This document shows, piece by piece, positions 10,904 to 21,358 of a DNA stretch of 64,000 bases. The notes below the pieces were generated by a model. That model had not been told where the DNA came from and ran no database searches. It saw only the letters and a program-made list of their open reading frames with translations. Position 1 is the stretch's first letter; the number at the start of each line of letters is the position of its first letter. Both the position numbers and the translations under genes were made by a program. The DNA is from Papiliotrema nemorosa (lineage: Eukaryota > Basidiomycota > Tremellomycetes > Tremellales > Rhynchogastremaceae), in contig JASKOT010000010.1 in NCBI GenBank assembly GCA_032158125.1, positions 124,001-188,000 on the forward strand, read 5' to 3'.

Positions 10904-12366
10904 CTAACCCCCTAGTCGCTCTGCATCTTCCTGACGCGTGAACACTGCCCGGTCTTCTTGACCTTCCTGACTCTTTGTCCATCCATCTGCACTGAGGAGC
11001 GCAAAGCCGGCACATACGAGAACGGCCCCGATCAGACTTGTCAAGGTGATGGCATTGACAGTTGCGGACGGCACGAAGAGTGTTCCGACCAATGCACAGG
11101 GAATGGTCAAGGACAAGCCGACTGTGACCACTAACTATGAGCGCTTTTCGATGACTATTCACTCACACATTGGGGATGTCTTCAGCACGGCCAGGATGTA
11201 TAGGTAATCGCTGGAGAGCGTGATGAGCATGTTGATGCCGCATATCAACCATGCAGAGCCATTCGGGGGTAGCTCAAATGTTTCAATTCCACTCCAATGC
11301 AGTAGAGGGAACACTGGAATGAGAAAGATGACATTGTAAAGACCGGCAAAGCTGCCATCAGCACGCATCCTGGCACTGTAAGTGTTACTCACCCCAAGAG
11401 CAGCCTTGGATCGGCTCGATCCTCATCGCCGAGCTGCACTTTAAGCAAGACGACGTAGACAGCGTAACAAGTCGCCGAGATGAGACAGGCGATGTCTCCG
11501 AGGATTGGGTGTGAAGGGAGATTGGGATAAGCCGGTTCCGTCGTGGTTTGCAGGGAGTTGTCGGATCGCGTGACGAGCACCACCCCGACGAAACTGGGAT
11601 CAGACGGTGGCTTTCCACGATCTCACCTTGCCACAGCAGCAAAGACTTTGGTCTGCGTAAACGTTTCTACGTGGAACACTCTACCCAAGGCTAGCGTGAA
11701 GAAGCCTGACGATCAGCCAAATATAAGGGCAAGGAGAAATCACACTCACCACTCGTAGAGGTAAGAATCGTCGCACTGGCCACGCTCGTCCACGCTAGTG
11801 CCGCATTGACCGACCAGTTACCCAGGAACCATACAGCAGACCACCACGCAGCCACCTTTGCCGTTTCCCACACTGTCAGTTCCGGTAAATCGGCCACTAT
11901 AGCCAGATTTGCATTATCCAGGGAAACTCGACTGATCGAGGGTGCGACAGAGCTCGATCGTACGGTCGAGCCTCTGTGCGCTCGGGGCGAGAGGGGTACA
12001 GATCTTTCGGTAGTGGGTAAAGGTTCGTAAGTTTTGGGTGTCTTGCGGTACTTGTAATATGACGGAATGAGGTAGACGATGAATGATGCCGTGTTGAGGT
12101 ATGTGATCCTGCGGGTCAGCTCATCCACCTCCCAGATGATCAAGGTCGACTAACAGGAATGGCTTGTTCCAGCTCTCGTCTCCGGTTTCCAATGCCGCAG
12201 TGATAAAATTGGATATCGACCACAGCTACACGTCAGTTTGGCCTCGTTCAGAGTAATCTCAGCTCACAAGGACAACGCCGATCAAGAAGGTGATGCCCAG
12301 CAGAAACCTCGCTTTACCCTTCTCGACCGCTTGCTCATGCTGTTCTGCGTTTGCTTCGTTCGGCAT
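10904..12366 (-). CDS. SLC35F5-type multi-pass transporter (EamA/DMT superfamily, yeast YML018C-like)
   Basis: Seven exons: 12366-12268, 12225-12155, 12108-11750, 11705-11627, 11593-11393, 11351-11167 and 11130-10904. They total 1221 nt, giving 406 residues with about ten membrane segments. Family landmarks: FLLGITFLIGVVLLWSISNF at the first helix; SGFFTLALGRVFHVETFTQT, then FVGVVLV; ISATCYAVYVVLLKV; FAGLYNVIFLIPVFPLLHW; and SPMLVTVGLSLTIPCALVG. A hydrophilic loop (about residues 75-130) is Ser/Arg-rich. Yeast relatives are vacuolar-membrane proteins, and the substrate is not established. Several junctions were fixed by the requirement to restore these helices. Confidence 0.85.
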
Positions 12367-12828
12367 CTTGGGCACCAAGAGCTGCCTCTCGGATTCACTC
12401 ATCGGTCACCTTGGCGAGACCAACCTAATTGCGCCAGCTGCTGACCGGAAGTATGGCGGGTCGAGGATGATATTGCCGGTTTCCTCCTTCGCAATTGGAT
12501 CGAAGGCAGCCTTTGCACCTCTCGCTTCACAGCTAGAAGTCTCCGGTGTCGAACTTTCCCGGCTGATCTGGCTCAGGTTGCCAGATAGGTATAGAGCGCA
12601 CTATGGACCGATGTTTTTTTCGTCAAAATGATCACGTCGTTCGGTGAATTTGGATTCCAGCCAAATGTCAATAACCTTATCTCATGCTGACGAGCGGACA
12701 TTGCCGCCATCTCCGGGTTTCACCGGGCAAGGAACCTCCACCATCATCGACCACCCCCATGTCCGTCCTTCCTCGTCCATCGATTCACACCACAACAATA
12801 AGGAGCGTGAAGCGGGTCCGGATTTGTC
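12367..12828. other. Divergent promoter region
   Basis: Separates the transporter (start 12366, minus) from the nuclease gene (start 12829, plus). The open frames in it are short and unlike any family I know. Confidence 0.5.
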
Positions 12829-15026
12829 ATGGGCGTCCAAGACCTGTATTCCTGGATCAAAAAGACGCGGTAGGTGTCTAAATCGACAATGCTGACAACA
12901 AGGCCACAGACAATAACGACCATCCGAAACAGATTCTCTGACCCTCGGATTCGGGGAAAGCGGATCGCTCTGTATGGGCTACCATATATTCTTCATGGAA
13001 TAGCTGATGGGTAGGGACGCGACACTGATCACCAATGTACTTCATTTCCGGAACAAAGAGGACGTAGGCGGGAAACAAGCTCTGATCGGGTGGTACATGT
13101 CAGTCGTCTCCCTCTCCCCGGGACGTGGCTGACGAGTAGGATGATCCGAGAGATGAGAGCGGCAAAAGTGGAACCTATAGCCATATGGGACCAAAGAGGC
13201 ACCCGAGAGTGGAAAGCTGCCGAGGTGAGTGATCCGTCATGCGTGAAACCCTGACAAAAGGCCAAAAAGCGTTTGGCGTCGCGGGCTTTGTTATTAGCAA
13301 GGCGTAATCATGAAGATGAGCGGGCAAGCAGACTTCAGAGCTTGAAGGAGGCTATAATGGAGGTCCAGAGCCTTCCAGAGGACGAACAACAGTCTCTACG
13401 AGATTTCTGGGCACAGGAAAGCTGGACGCGGTATGGGCCACCTGCAGGTGCACAGGCCGATACACCTCCACCGCAAGCTCCCCCTTCTGAGGGTGCGACC
13501 AAGGAGGGTACTTCACAGTCAGCCTCTGAGCCTAGTGTTGCTTCTGTCGCATCTCAAGACGATTCGGGATCCGACTCGTCAATCCCGTCAGCGTCTGAGG
13601 GCGAATCTCACCCAAAGCCTCCGGCCCCGCCCGCCTCGAGCGCTGCGACGCCTACCTCTGACATCGTCTCCAAGATATCCTCAATACTAACATCATACCG
13701 GCTGCATGACCGACCGAAAGACAGTGCTCGGAACGAGATACAACCAGAGACCGCTGAGGCTTTAAACCATATACGAGATTTGGAGGTTTTCATGGGCGAG
13801 CCGACAGAAGCTGGACAAGTGGAAGCTATCAGAACTTGTATCGAAAAAGGGGACAAAGAGAGGGACTTGGAGATGGATGACAAGCTACAAGAGCTCGTGC
13901 CATATGAGGAGTATACCGAGACGCCCACTCAACAGGGCTTGACCGTCGCAGAGGGAACGATCATCGATGCGCTCCTGGGTTTCGGACCAACTGGAGCAGC
14001 TGGGATGGAATCGCCATCACCGGCTAAGGTGGATTTGAAACCGGAGATTGAGAGACTAGACAGAATTATGGAGGTCATACCGCAAGTTCGACAAATGTAC
14101 GCCAGGGCACTCAAGCTCCCTAGCAGAAGTGATCATGATGATTGTCGAGAGCTGCTGGTCCGAATGGGAGTACCGGTACTTGTAGCGGAGATCCCTTACG
14201 AGGCGGAAGGCCTAGCATCCAGTCTGGCTCGAAGAGGGCTGGTGGACTTTGTCGCGACGGAAGATTCGGATGTGCTGGGTTACGAGGTGAGGCAATTGTT
14301 GGCCCGAGCTCACTTCAGGGACCTTTGCTCCGGTATGCAGGCACTTCCAGTCGAGCTCTCCAGTATATCTCGGGTCAGACGGTAAGGGAACAATCTGATC
14401 TCGCGCCGGAGCAATATCTCGATTTCATCGTATTGCTAGGGACGGACGCTTCGCCTCGGATATCCAAGGTTGGCCCGGTCACTGCGTACAAGTTGATCAA
14501 GCTATATGGGTCGATTGAAGGGATTCTCGAGGCGGAACCCAGAATCCGAGAGAGGATCCCAGAGGGATATATGGATATGGTCAAGGCTGCTCGGAAGGTG
14601 TTCACGGAACTCCCGGAAGTACCAGCGGATGCCGAGTTGAAGCAAGGGGTATGGGACGAATACAAGGTGATTCAGTGGCTCGAGGCGGAACATGGGTTGA
14701 GCCTCATGGAAATGGAGGATGACCGGGATGGTATCGAGTCGCCTCGATGGTCAAGGTCATTTGTCGAGGAGCGGTTCGAGGCGCTAGATGGAAGCGTAGA
14801 CGGTGAGCCAGATTGGGAAGAGCTGGTGAAGAGCGCACTGGAGGAGCTGGAGGGAATGGACGAGCAGCTACAGGATGATTCGGTGTTGGAAGACCGGCAT
14901 TCGGACGGTGTCCCTTGGGCACATCAAATCAACGAGCAGGACGCAGCCTTCTTGGATGAGGAATGGCATGAGGCGATGGAGGAGGACTGGACAGCTATTG
15001 CCAATGAAGAACTGAGGAAGATGTAA
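12829..15026 (+). CDS. XPG/RAD2-family structure-specific nuclease with a long insert
   Basis: Exons: 12829-12869, 12903-12971, 13015-13098, 13140-13224, 13261-14286 and 14319-15026 (2013 nt, 670 residues). The start MGVQDLYSWIKK is the family's N-terminal signature. The metal-binding Asp lies in RIALDAT and is completed across an intron. IAIWDQRG supplies the second Asp. The XPG-I block has PYEAEGLAS and TEDSDVLGYE. The helix-hairpin-helix block has LLGTDASPRISKVGPVTAY. Between XPG-N and XPG-I there is a low-complexity insert of about 230 residues (Pro/Ser-rich, then acidic). This resembles the RAD2/XPG spacer rather than compact FEN1. Predicted role: cutting DNA flaps or bubbles in the nucleus. 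Exact orthology is not decided. The last intron is 32 nt. Confidence 0.85.
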
Positions 15027-15326
15027 TAGCAGCATGAGGTGACGGAAAGAAATACCCTGCAACTTGCTATACCTTTGTACACTTGTAAGTTAACACAGCC
15101 CTGGTGCATCCAGCCGGTTTTTTGCCATATCTCTGTATCATGTACATCGCATGGCTTTAAGCCGCGTTGCGCGCCATCTGCAATCTTGCCAAAGGCAGTT
15201 TCATGACCGATGACAAGTGCCATGTCGAGAGTTGACCAATCGATGTCCCGGTAATTCATTCACTTTACGACTTTCGAATCGTCCACCTCATCTTTCGAGG
15301 TCCACCACCAAAACCCCCTTGGCAGG

Positions 15327-16242
15327 ATGGACGACCCCAAGCGAGGGATGTTCTCGCGGATACGAGCTCCGAGCTCTGGAACGATCATTCGAGTATTGAC
15401 GTCTACGCAAAACTGCTCTGCTTTGGTATTCTCCATCTTTCTCGGTGTCCATCTCGTTTCGCCCATTGCAGCTACTATAGGCGGTACCTCTCTTGCCGAC
15501 AAAACTTTGGTATGGCCTCCAACTCTGCACGATCGTATGGGGAGTTGACAATTAGTTGATTGGAAGAGCCTATTATCTCCCCTCGGAGACTCTCACCATT
15601 TACCTCCCACTCGCCATCCACCTCACATCTTCCACTCTTAAACGGCTCATTCTCCTCTGGAAGACACGTAAAACTCCACCAATCACACCGCACCTCATCA
15701 CAGGCTGGCTTCTTCCTTTATTCCTCGTTCCTCACATTTTCACCCATCGCTTGATCCCCTCTTCCTCCTCACCGCCCATCTCCAACCTCTCCCCGGGAGA
15801 ACTGGGTTTCGATTTTGTGGGATGGGGAGTGGATCGATGGCCTATATGGAGCTATGCTTCTTATCTTCCCCTTGTCGGATTGGGAGTTTGGCATAGTGGA
15901 GTGGGTATGATGAAGATTGTCAGCTGGATCAAGAGGAGGCGAGGGGTCTCCAACACACCTTCAACACCTTCGCCCTTGTCCCTTGGGGCAGCAGAGGTCA
16001 AAGAAGCCGGAGTGGAGAAAGCTCAACTGTTGCATGGATCTCAGCCTGTGGTCAATGACGATGCGAAGGAAACGCCCCGGAGGATAGTCAGCAACAAGAG
16101 GAAGATTGGCTTACGGTCCGTCTTGGTTGTGTTTTTAGGTTTCATCGCCGTCGGTCTCGCACGGGTCGCGAGGGAAAGCAGAGGGACGAGCAGATTCATG
16201 TCGACCCGATACGAGGCTGTCTACGCCAGACTCTGGAGGTGA
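15327..16242 (+). CDS. MCP1-like multi-pass mitochondrial membrane protein (DUF1691)
   Basis: Two exons, 15327-15509 and 15556-16242 (870 nt, 289 residues). Hydrophobic segments and polar landmarks include SALVFSIFLGVHLVSPIAAT, LAIHLTSSTLKRLILLW, HLITGWLLPLFLVPHIFTHR, PLVGLGVWHSGVGMMKIV and SVLVVFLGFIAVGLARVA. The His and Arg positions in the helices match the Mcp1/DUF1691 fold, which resembles the succinate dehydrogenase membrane anchor. Yeast Mcp1 is a mitochondrial outer-membrane protein linked to lipid homeostasis. The assignment rests on pattern memory only. The 300 bp before it (15027-15326) show nothing else. Confidence 0.68.
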
Positions 16243-16347
16243 TATACCATAACGATCTCATGAATAGTCACGACCTAAATACAACACAACCTCCTGTCGA
16301 ATCCCGGTCCACCTCATCTGCCTCCTTTTTCACTGCGCCCTCATGCC

Positions 16348-17579
16348 TCACGCAAAAGCTTTCGACATGGCTAAATTGGTGTCTTTATGTCTTCGAGCCG
16401 GATCCATTCGCTTTGCAAACTATCATCAGCCATGTTCACGAGGTTGAAGAGATATCCAACTCACATCGGCGATGTCCTTCTTCCTCGATTTGGCGAGCTC
16501 CTCTTGCACAGTAGCCACCTCCTCTTCATGTTTGGCAACAGGTATCAGCGGCTTTGGAACAGAACTACCCACTGAGCTCCAGAATGGCCGTCTTGGCGAC
16601 CTCAGCGAGTCTTTTCTTCTCCGCATTGGCGGCCTTGACCTTGTCGGTCAAGACGAGAATCTTGTCCTTCTGGTGAGCTGTTGTTTCTTTCGTACACTTA
16701 AGGAGTCACATTCTTGTCATTGACCAAATGGGTAGTCTTCGTCCAAGACTCTGTAGTCTTTCGTCTGAAACGGACTTCCGCCTCTTTCCAAAGATCAAGC
16801 TGTTGTCTCCCGCTCAGTCCTGTCGACACAAACACCTCGCCACGTGCTCACCTGATGACTTCCCCATTGAACGGCTTGAGGTGGTCAGAGAGGACTTCTT
16901 TGACCCGGAGGAACTGGTCGTCTATGTCCTTTTTGCTCGAGGATCGGATGTTGGCGAACGGCGCTATCATCAGCTATTGTAGATACAACATCCACTATCA
17001 ACCCACCTGCGAGAGCCTCTGACAAGACTTGTCTGAAGTGTCAATCCAAGTAGAGATGCCTGCAGCTCTGTGAACTGACGCTCTCATCTCCATCTCTTGC
17101 TCCTCTTCCTCATCTACCAGATCCTCCTCGCCGGACATCGCCCCGTCCTCTTCAACTTCCTGCACCCCAACTCGGCTGATCGATTTGCTCTTCACCGAAT
17201 GAGGGATGGCAGAGAGGAGAATCTCATCATCTTGTGCTCCCTCTTGCGATGTGTCTTCACTTTCTGCTGCGTCTTCAATGGCCACCTTCCTCTTTCTTGT
17301 CGCTGAGCTTTGTCGAATCAATTCAGCCGGTTTAGAGTCATTTCGGGTCTTTGTATTTGCCGCTGCTGCTGCCGCATGAACGCTTGAGGTCCTTCTTTTC
17401 GACTTTGAAAGGGAGGTGTTGTCCATTCGCTTCGAGACGGCGGTGGTGGTGCCCTTCTTGGGTGGAGGAGGAGACTCTGGGGAAGAGGGACGAAGAGGGG
17501 CGTCCGAGTGATCCGAGCTCGGCGGTTCCGGAGTCGGCGTTCGAGCTCGCTTACGGCCAGACTGATGCGTCCGAGCCAT
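16348..17579 (-). CDS. Unrecognised nuclear-type protein with acidic region and C-terminal coiled coils
   Basis: I do not recognise the family. The N-terminal half is basic and Ser/Pro-rich (MARTHQSGRKRARTPTPEPP), suggesting nuclear localisation. An acidic run follows (EEDLVDEEEEQEMEM). The C-terminal half, joined over several short introns, is helical and charged: FANIRSSSKKDIDDQFLRV, then QQLDLWKEAEVRFRRKTT, KDKILVLTDKVKAANAEKKR, and EVATVQEELAKSRKKDIAD. It ends RRHKDTNLAMSKAFA. Exon 1 is 17579-17007; later exons begin near 16973, 16810, 16680 and 16520. Kinetochore or chromatin proteins have this look, but that is only a guess. The most 3' junctions are the least certain. Confidence 0.6.
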
Positions 17580-17821
17580 CTCGACCAGACTGTTCGAGTG
17601 ACCTGTAGCCGGCAGATGCAAAGAAGTATTGGAGGAATGGGAAACACGGGAAAGGTGGACGAGGAGGTGATGGGTGATGACTGGTGGCAATCAAAGCGGT
17701 CCGAGCGCAATCACCCATTGAGTGAGACTACAACAGTGCATCGTATTCGAATTGTATCTCATTTCCCTCCATAGACTATGCTATTTGTCACGCACTATAC
17801 ACATCGTAGACCCTACATTCC

Positions 17822-19874
17822 CTAGTCAAACCCAAGATCAGCCATCCTCGTCTTCAACGCCGTTCTTGTCACTCCTCCCTTCAAACTTTTCGGCAATCTC
17901 ACAACCTCCACATAGTTGCTTGGAAAGATGCCTTCTCTCCCCGAGGTCGCTCTTCCTCTCCACCAATCCCCATTTCCTACTGTATCCAGAACAACTACCA
18001 CATCTCCTTTCTTCAAGCCTAGATCTCCCGGCGTTGTCGCTTCAAAGGGGAACAACGCCATGGCTCGAGCATACCCATCATCACCGTCCAGTCCATCTCG
18101 CACTGATAAAGAAGGCTTCAGTTCGCGCGTCCGCGGTGGAGATGGATCACGGTGATAATCGTCGAAAGGCTGGCGTTCGTGGTTGTCTTCGCCAAAAGGC
18201 GATTTCGTCGGGACAGCAGCAAACATCGACTGTCTCTTGCTCTTATCCGACAACACGGCTGCGCGGTCTGCCGGTGACATCTTGGCAAACCGAGACTCCG
18301 TTTCAAACGGCACATAATCATCTTCCGCTATATCCTCGAACGGTCGCGAGGTCGTCGTGCCACTTCGACTGCGCCTGCCGGGAGTCGTGTTGCCATTCGA
18401 ACCGGTGGAGAGCTTGTTGAACGAGGCAGACAGACCATTCGTATCCGAGTTCCATGTGCCAAGCAGATCATTATCCCCATTCTTCCCCTTCCAGATCGGT
18501 TCTCCAGGTTTGGGCTCTCCCCAGTCGCCCAAGAGATCATCACCAGCCAGATTCCTCCTCGCGACGGACCCACTGCGTGAGCGGGTCGTGGATTGCATCG
18601 GTCCATCACTGTCGAAAGTCAAGCCTGCGTTGTACGACTCGGAGGAAGAGAGGATGGGATTGCGTTTTGGGGTGCTAGATCCAGAGGAGAATGGGTTGAA
18701 TGATGAGCTCCGCTTGTTCATTGTCGGTCGAGGACTCGCTCTGTCGGTATCTGGTTGTGCCCTTTCTTCCTTTCCACTTGATCCAAACAGGCTACCGGCT
18801 CTTCTCCTTCCCCCTCCTCCTCCTCCTGATGATGCTGCGGGAGTACTCCCTGATCCTCCCACACCTCCACCGAATGCATAATCACCCCCGCTCCCACTCC
18901 TCGACCTGCCGCCTTGCGGGCTTCCATACGCACCTTCCTCTTCCTCCTCGTACGAGATCCACTTTGCTGTCCTACTAGCGGTGCACCTTTCAATCGTGTC
19001 AATGAGTACATACGCCCATTCTGGCGGTTCGATAGCGCCGGACAGGATCTGCTTGACAGATGGGCTGCCTCCATATGCTATCCGATTTGCGTCTTGTCGT
19101 TCGAGAATAACACTTCCTTCCACACTGACTCCGCCGAAGAGTCCTTTCGTCTTGGAGTAGGAGTACATCGCCGCGACTTTGCCTTTGCTGTTGACTGCGC
19201 CAGACCCTTCTGCATTTCGACCGAGTGGGCCGACCGCTATTGAGAGGTTTCCGCCGAGTGTGAGGGATCCCGCAGCCATGAATGATCGCACAGCCGCCCG
19301 GGACTGGATGTCAGCTGGCACACGGGGAGAGAAATGCACTCACATTGAGGATGATCAAAAAGTCGGTCACTCTTATTTTCAGCATGGGGACCATTCATCT
19401 GACTCACTCGGCACCCGCTTGTCCACCGAACCCGAATCCTCCCAGACCTATAGCACTGGGTGCAGACCAGCCTAGACTTAGCCTGAGCATCACCACGTCT
19501 TCGTAATGCACTCACTCCCGTCGTCTAGTCTAGCAATGACAACTCCAGAGCCGGCCCGCGCAGAAAAGACAAATCCAGCTTTCATCACTGTGTATATTGC
19601 GAATCCTGCAGCCTTCTCCAGCACTGAACGCGGGACGACCTGCAATCAACATTCATCCCTCAGTTCTGAATCAGCTCACCTTGTCGAGACCGTAATTTGC
19701 GGAATCGACGAATTTCCGCACTGCGACGAAGTCAGAGAAACCCAAGGTGGGAAGGAGGTTGACGCACTGGTCTTTGCTGCTTTCTCACATTCCTGCTCGA
19801 GCCGTACTAGCTGTCAGCGTATGTTTGGTGATGCTTCGTGCAGACGCACCAGGTATGGGACTGTTGATTGGCAT
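17822..19874 (-). CDS. YSC84/LSB3-type SYLF and SH3 domain protein
   Basis: Actin-patch and endocytosis protein: the SYLF (Ysc84) domain binds lipid and actin, and the SH3 domain binds Pro-rich partners. Exons: 19874-19850, 19806-19768, 19720-19680, 19639-19516, 19471-19408, 19371-19344 and 19303-17822 (1803 nt, 600 residues). MPINSPIP opens the protein. SYLF landmarks: VVPRSVLEKAAGFAIYTVMK, FSARAGSGVVIARL, GSWSAPSAIGLGGFGFGGQ, GSLTLGGNLSIAVGPLGRN and SKTKGLFGGVSVEGSVI. A long Ser/Gly-rich linker follows. The SH3 domain is last: ALFPFEATTPGDLGLKKGDV ... WWRGR ... GIFPSNYVEVV. The N-terminal exons are 25-124 nt, whereas the rest is one long exon. Confidence 0.93.
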
Positions 19875-20537
19875 TTTGTACGGTGCAGCGATGCCTAGAC
19901 GAAAGGGTTGGATTTAGATGTGACCTGCTGTTGGAAATAGATGGGACGATAATCTGAAACGAATGGAGCCGAAACGATGACAGGATCTAATCCGAGCACA
20001 GAAAGTTCGGGCGTGGTGAAGTCGAGATGGAAGATATTCGAGTACGGCAATAATCTCGCTGCGAGATGAGCTTATGTATGGGGCTGATCGTCGTGGGAGT
20101 CGACGTCGACGTCGACTGCAGAGACGACGAGGAGCGGTGATCATTGACCCCGGCGGAACCGCCATTTGCGCGGTTTATCCCCGAGGACACGCAGAGAGTC
20201 GGTTTATGCTGCATCGCATTCATGTCTTTGCATGGCGCAGTAACCTTTACAGTCACGATTCATGCACAAGACGATATATCATTTCACAAGAGTAAGGCAT
20301 GCAAGGGATGACTGATCGTTACCCTTTCGTGGGGCACTGGTCAGTGTGATGATGTTGTGAAAGGGACTGAGTGACACCCGGACCGCTCGCTCGTGATGGG
20401 GACGAGAGGGGTGTGTCTCCATCCTGCTCTTTCACTTCTCACCACTGATTCTGTCTCGATTCTTTCTACAGACACAATTAAGGCCGCTTGACAGTATATC
20501 ATCATCCTGCAGCGGGCATTATACTCCACAGTACACC
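19875..20537. other. Divergent promoter region with a short GTCGAC tandem repeat
   Basis: Separates the SYLF-SH3 gene (minus) from the G-gamma gene (plus). At about 20099-20116 there are three copies of GTCGAC in tandem. No gene was seen in the 663 bp. Confidence 0.5.
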
Positions 20538-21014
20538 ATGTCGTCTTCCGGTCGAGCCGCACAGAAGCAAACAATGCACAAACTCAAGCTCCGACGTCTT
20601 CTCGAGTTCAATCATAGACTTCGAGAGGAGCTCTCCAGACCTCGAATGATGGTCAGCGTCGCTACGTCCAAGTAAGTCCTCGGTATAGAAGATAACTCAC
20701 ACTGATCACCCTCAGCTTGATCGCCCATTGTCAAAACACCAAGGATCCCCTTGTACGCGATGCCCCTCATTGCTTATGTTGGAATCTGCTGAGCTGATTG
20801 TAGATCCCCTCTCTCTGGGGACCACTGGCTAAAGGAGAAGACCCTTACGCCCCGGTTGAACAGGGCGGATGCTGCTCTCGTGAGCTTTGACCGTTTCAGC
20901 ACCATTGAACTTCGGCTGAACCAGGTTTCCCTCGTCTATCACAAAATCTCACTTTCTTTTTCGCCCTCGTTCGGTGGCTCTCCCTGGATTTGCTTGCTTT
21001 TGACAGTCATGTGA
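20538..21014 (+). CDS. Heterotrimeric G-protein gamma subunit
   Basis: Exons: 20538-20671, 20716-20752, 20804-20879 and 21007-21014 (255 nt, 84 residues). The first part is helical (HKLKLRRLLEFNHRLREEL) and pairs with G-beta. The middle has LIAHCQNTKDPLIPSLWGP, typical of gamma subunits. The end, joined over the last intron, reads GGCCSLM: a CAAX box for farnesylation with an adjacent palmitoylation cysteine. Without the last intron the frame would end SREL, without a CAAX box. The protein anchors G-beta-gamma at the plasma membrane in pheromone or nutrient signalling. The last exon carries only eight coding bases, including the stop. Confidence 0.92.
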
Positions 21015-21358
21015 GCCTTCTCGGGCAGGACAAACAGCGAAGAGTGAGGTCGGGATACCATCCTTTGGGTTCGTTGATTGGTTTGGGTCAGGATCACAGT
21101 GTCACTGTCATTCTGTAGATTATGCGACTTGCTGTTCTCAACTTTACATTGACTGCCATTGGTGAGGAGCGCTGAGTAGCGAAGGGAGCCACGGAGATCT
21201 GTCGGCGAGGCATAGCCGACCGTACATGACCGAGCGCGGATGACGAGACCGCCTTGCTCGGTTTTCGACCTCGCCTCGACTTGTTGACAAACAGCATATC
21301 TCCATCAGACAACCCAAAAGATCACAGACCACTTCTTCAGCCATCGCGCAGTTGCGGA
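21015..21358. other. Intergenic region
   Basis: 3' flank of the G-gamma gene and promoter of the F-box gene. Only short open frames; no recognisable feature. Confidence 0.5.

Noticed and set aside
12960..13015. Loss of the catalytic Asp in the nuclease (IALYG)
   Set aside because: Removing the 43-nt intron 12972-13014 gives IALDAT with the Asp intact.
12878..13265. Minus-strand frames that join into a plausible membrane protein (LFPAYVLFVPEMKYIGDQ)
   Set aside because: They lie opposite exons 2-4 of the XPG-family nuclease, whose motifs are much stronger.
16426..17022. Plus-strand frames opposite the coiled-coil gene
   Set aside because: They are shadows; the minus strand gives a consistent spliced helical protein.
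20099..20116. GTCGAC triplicate as a regulatory element
   Set aside because: Too short and isolated to claim a function.
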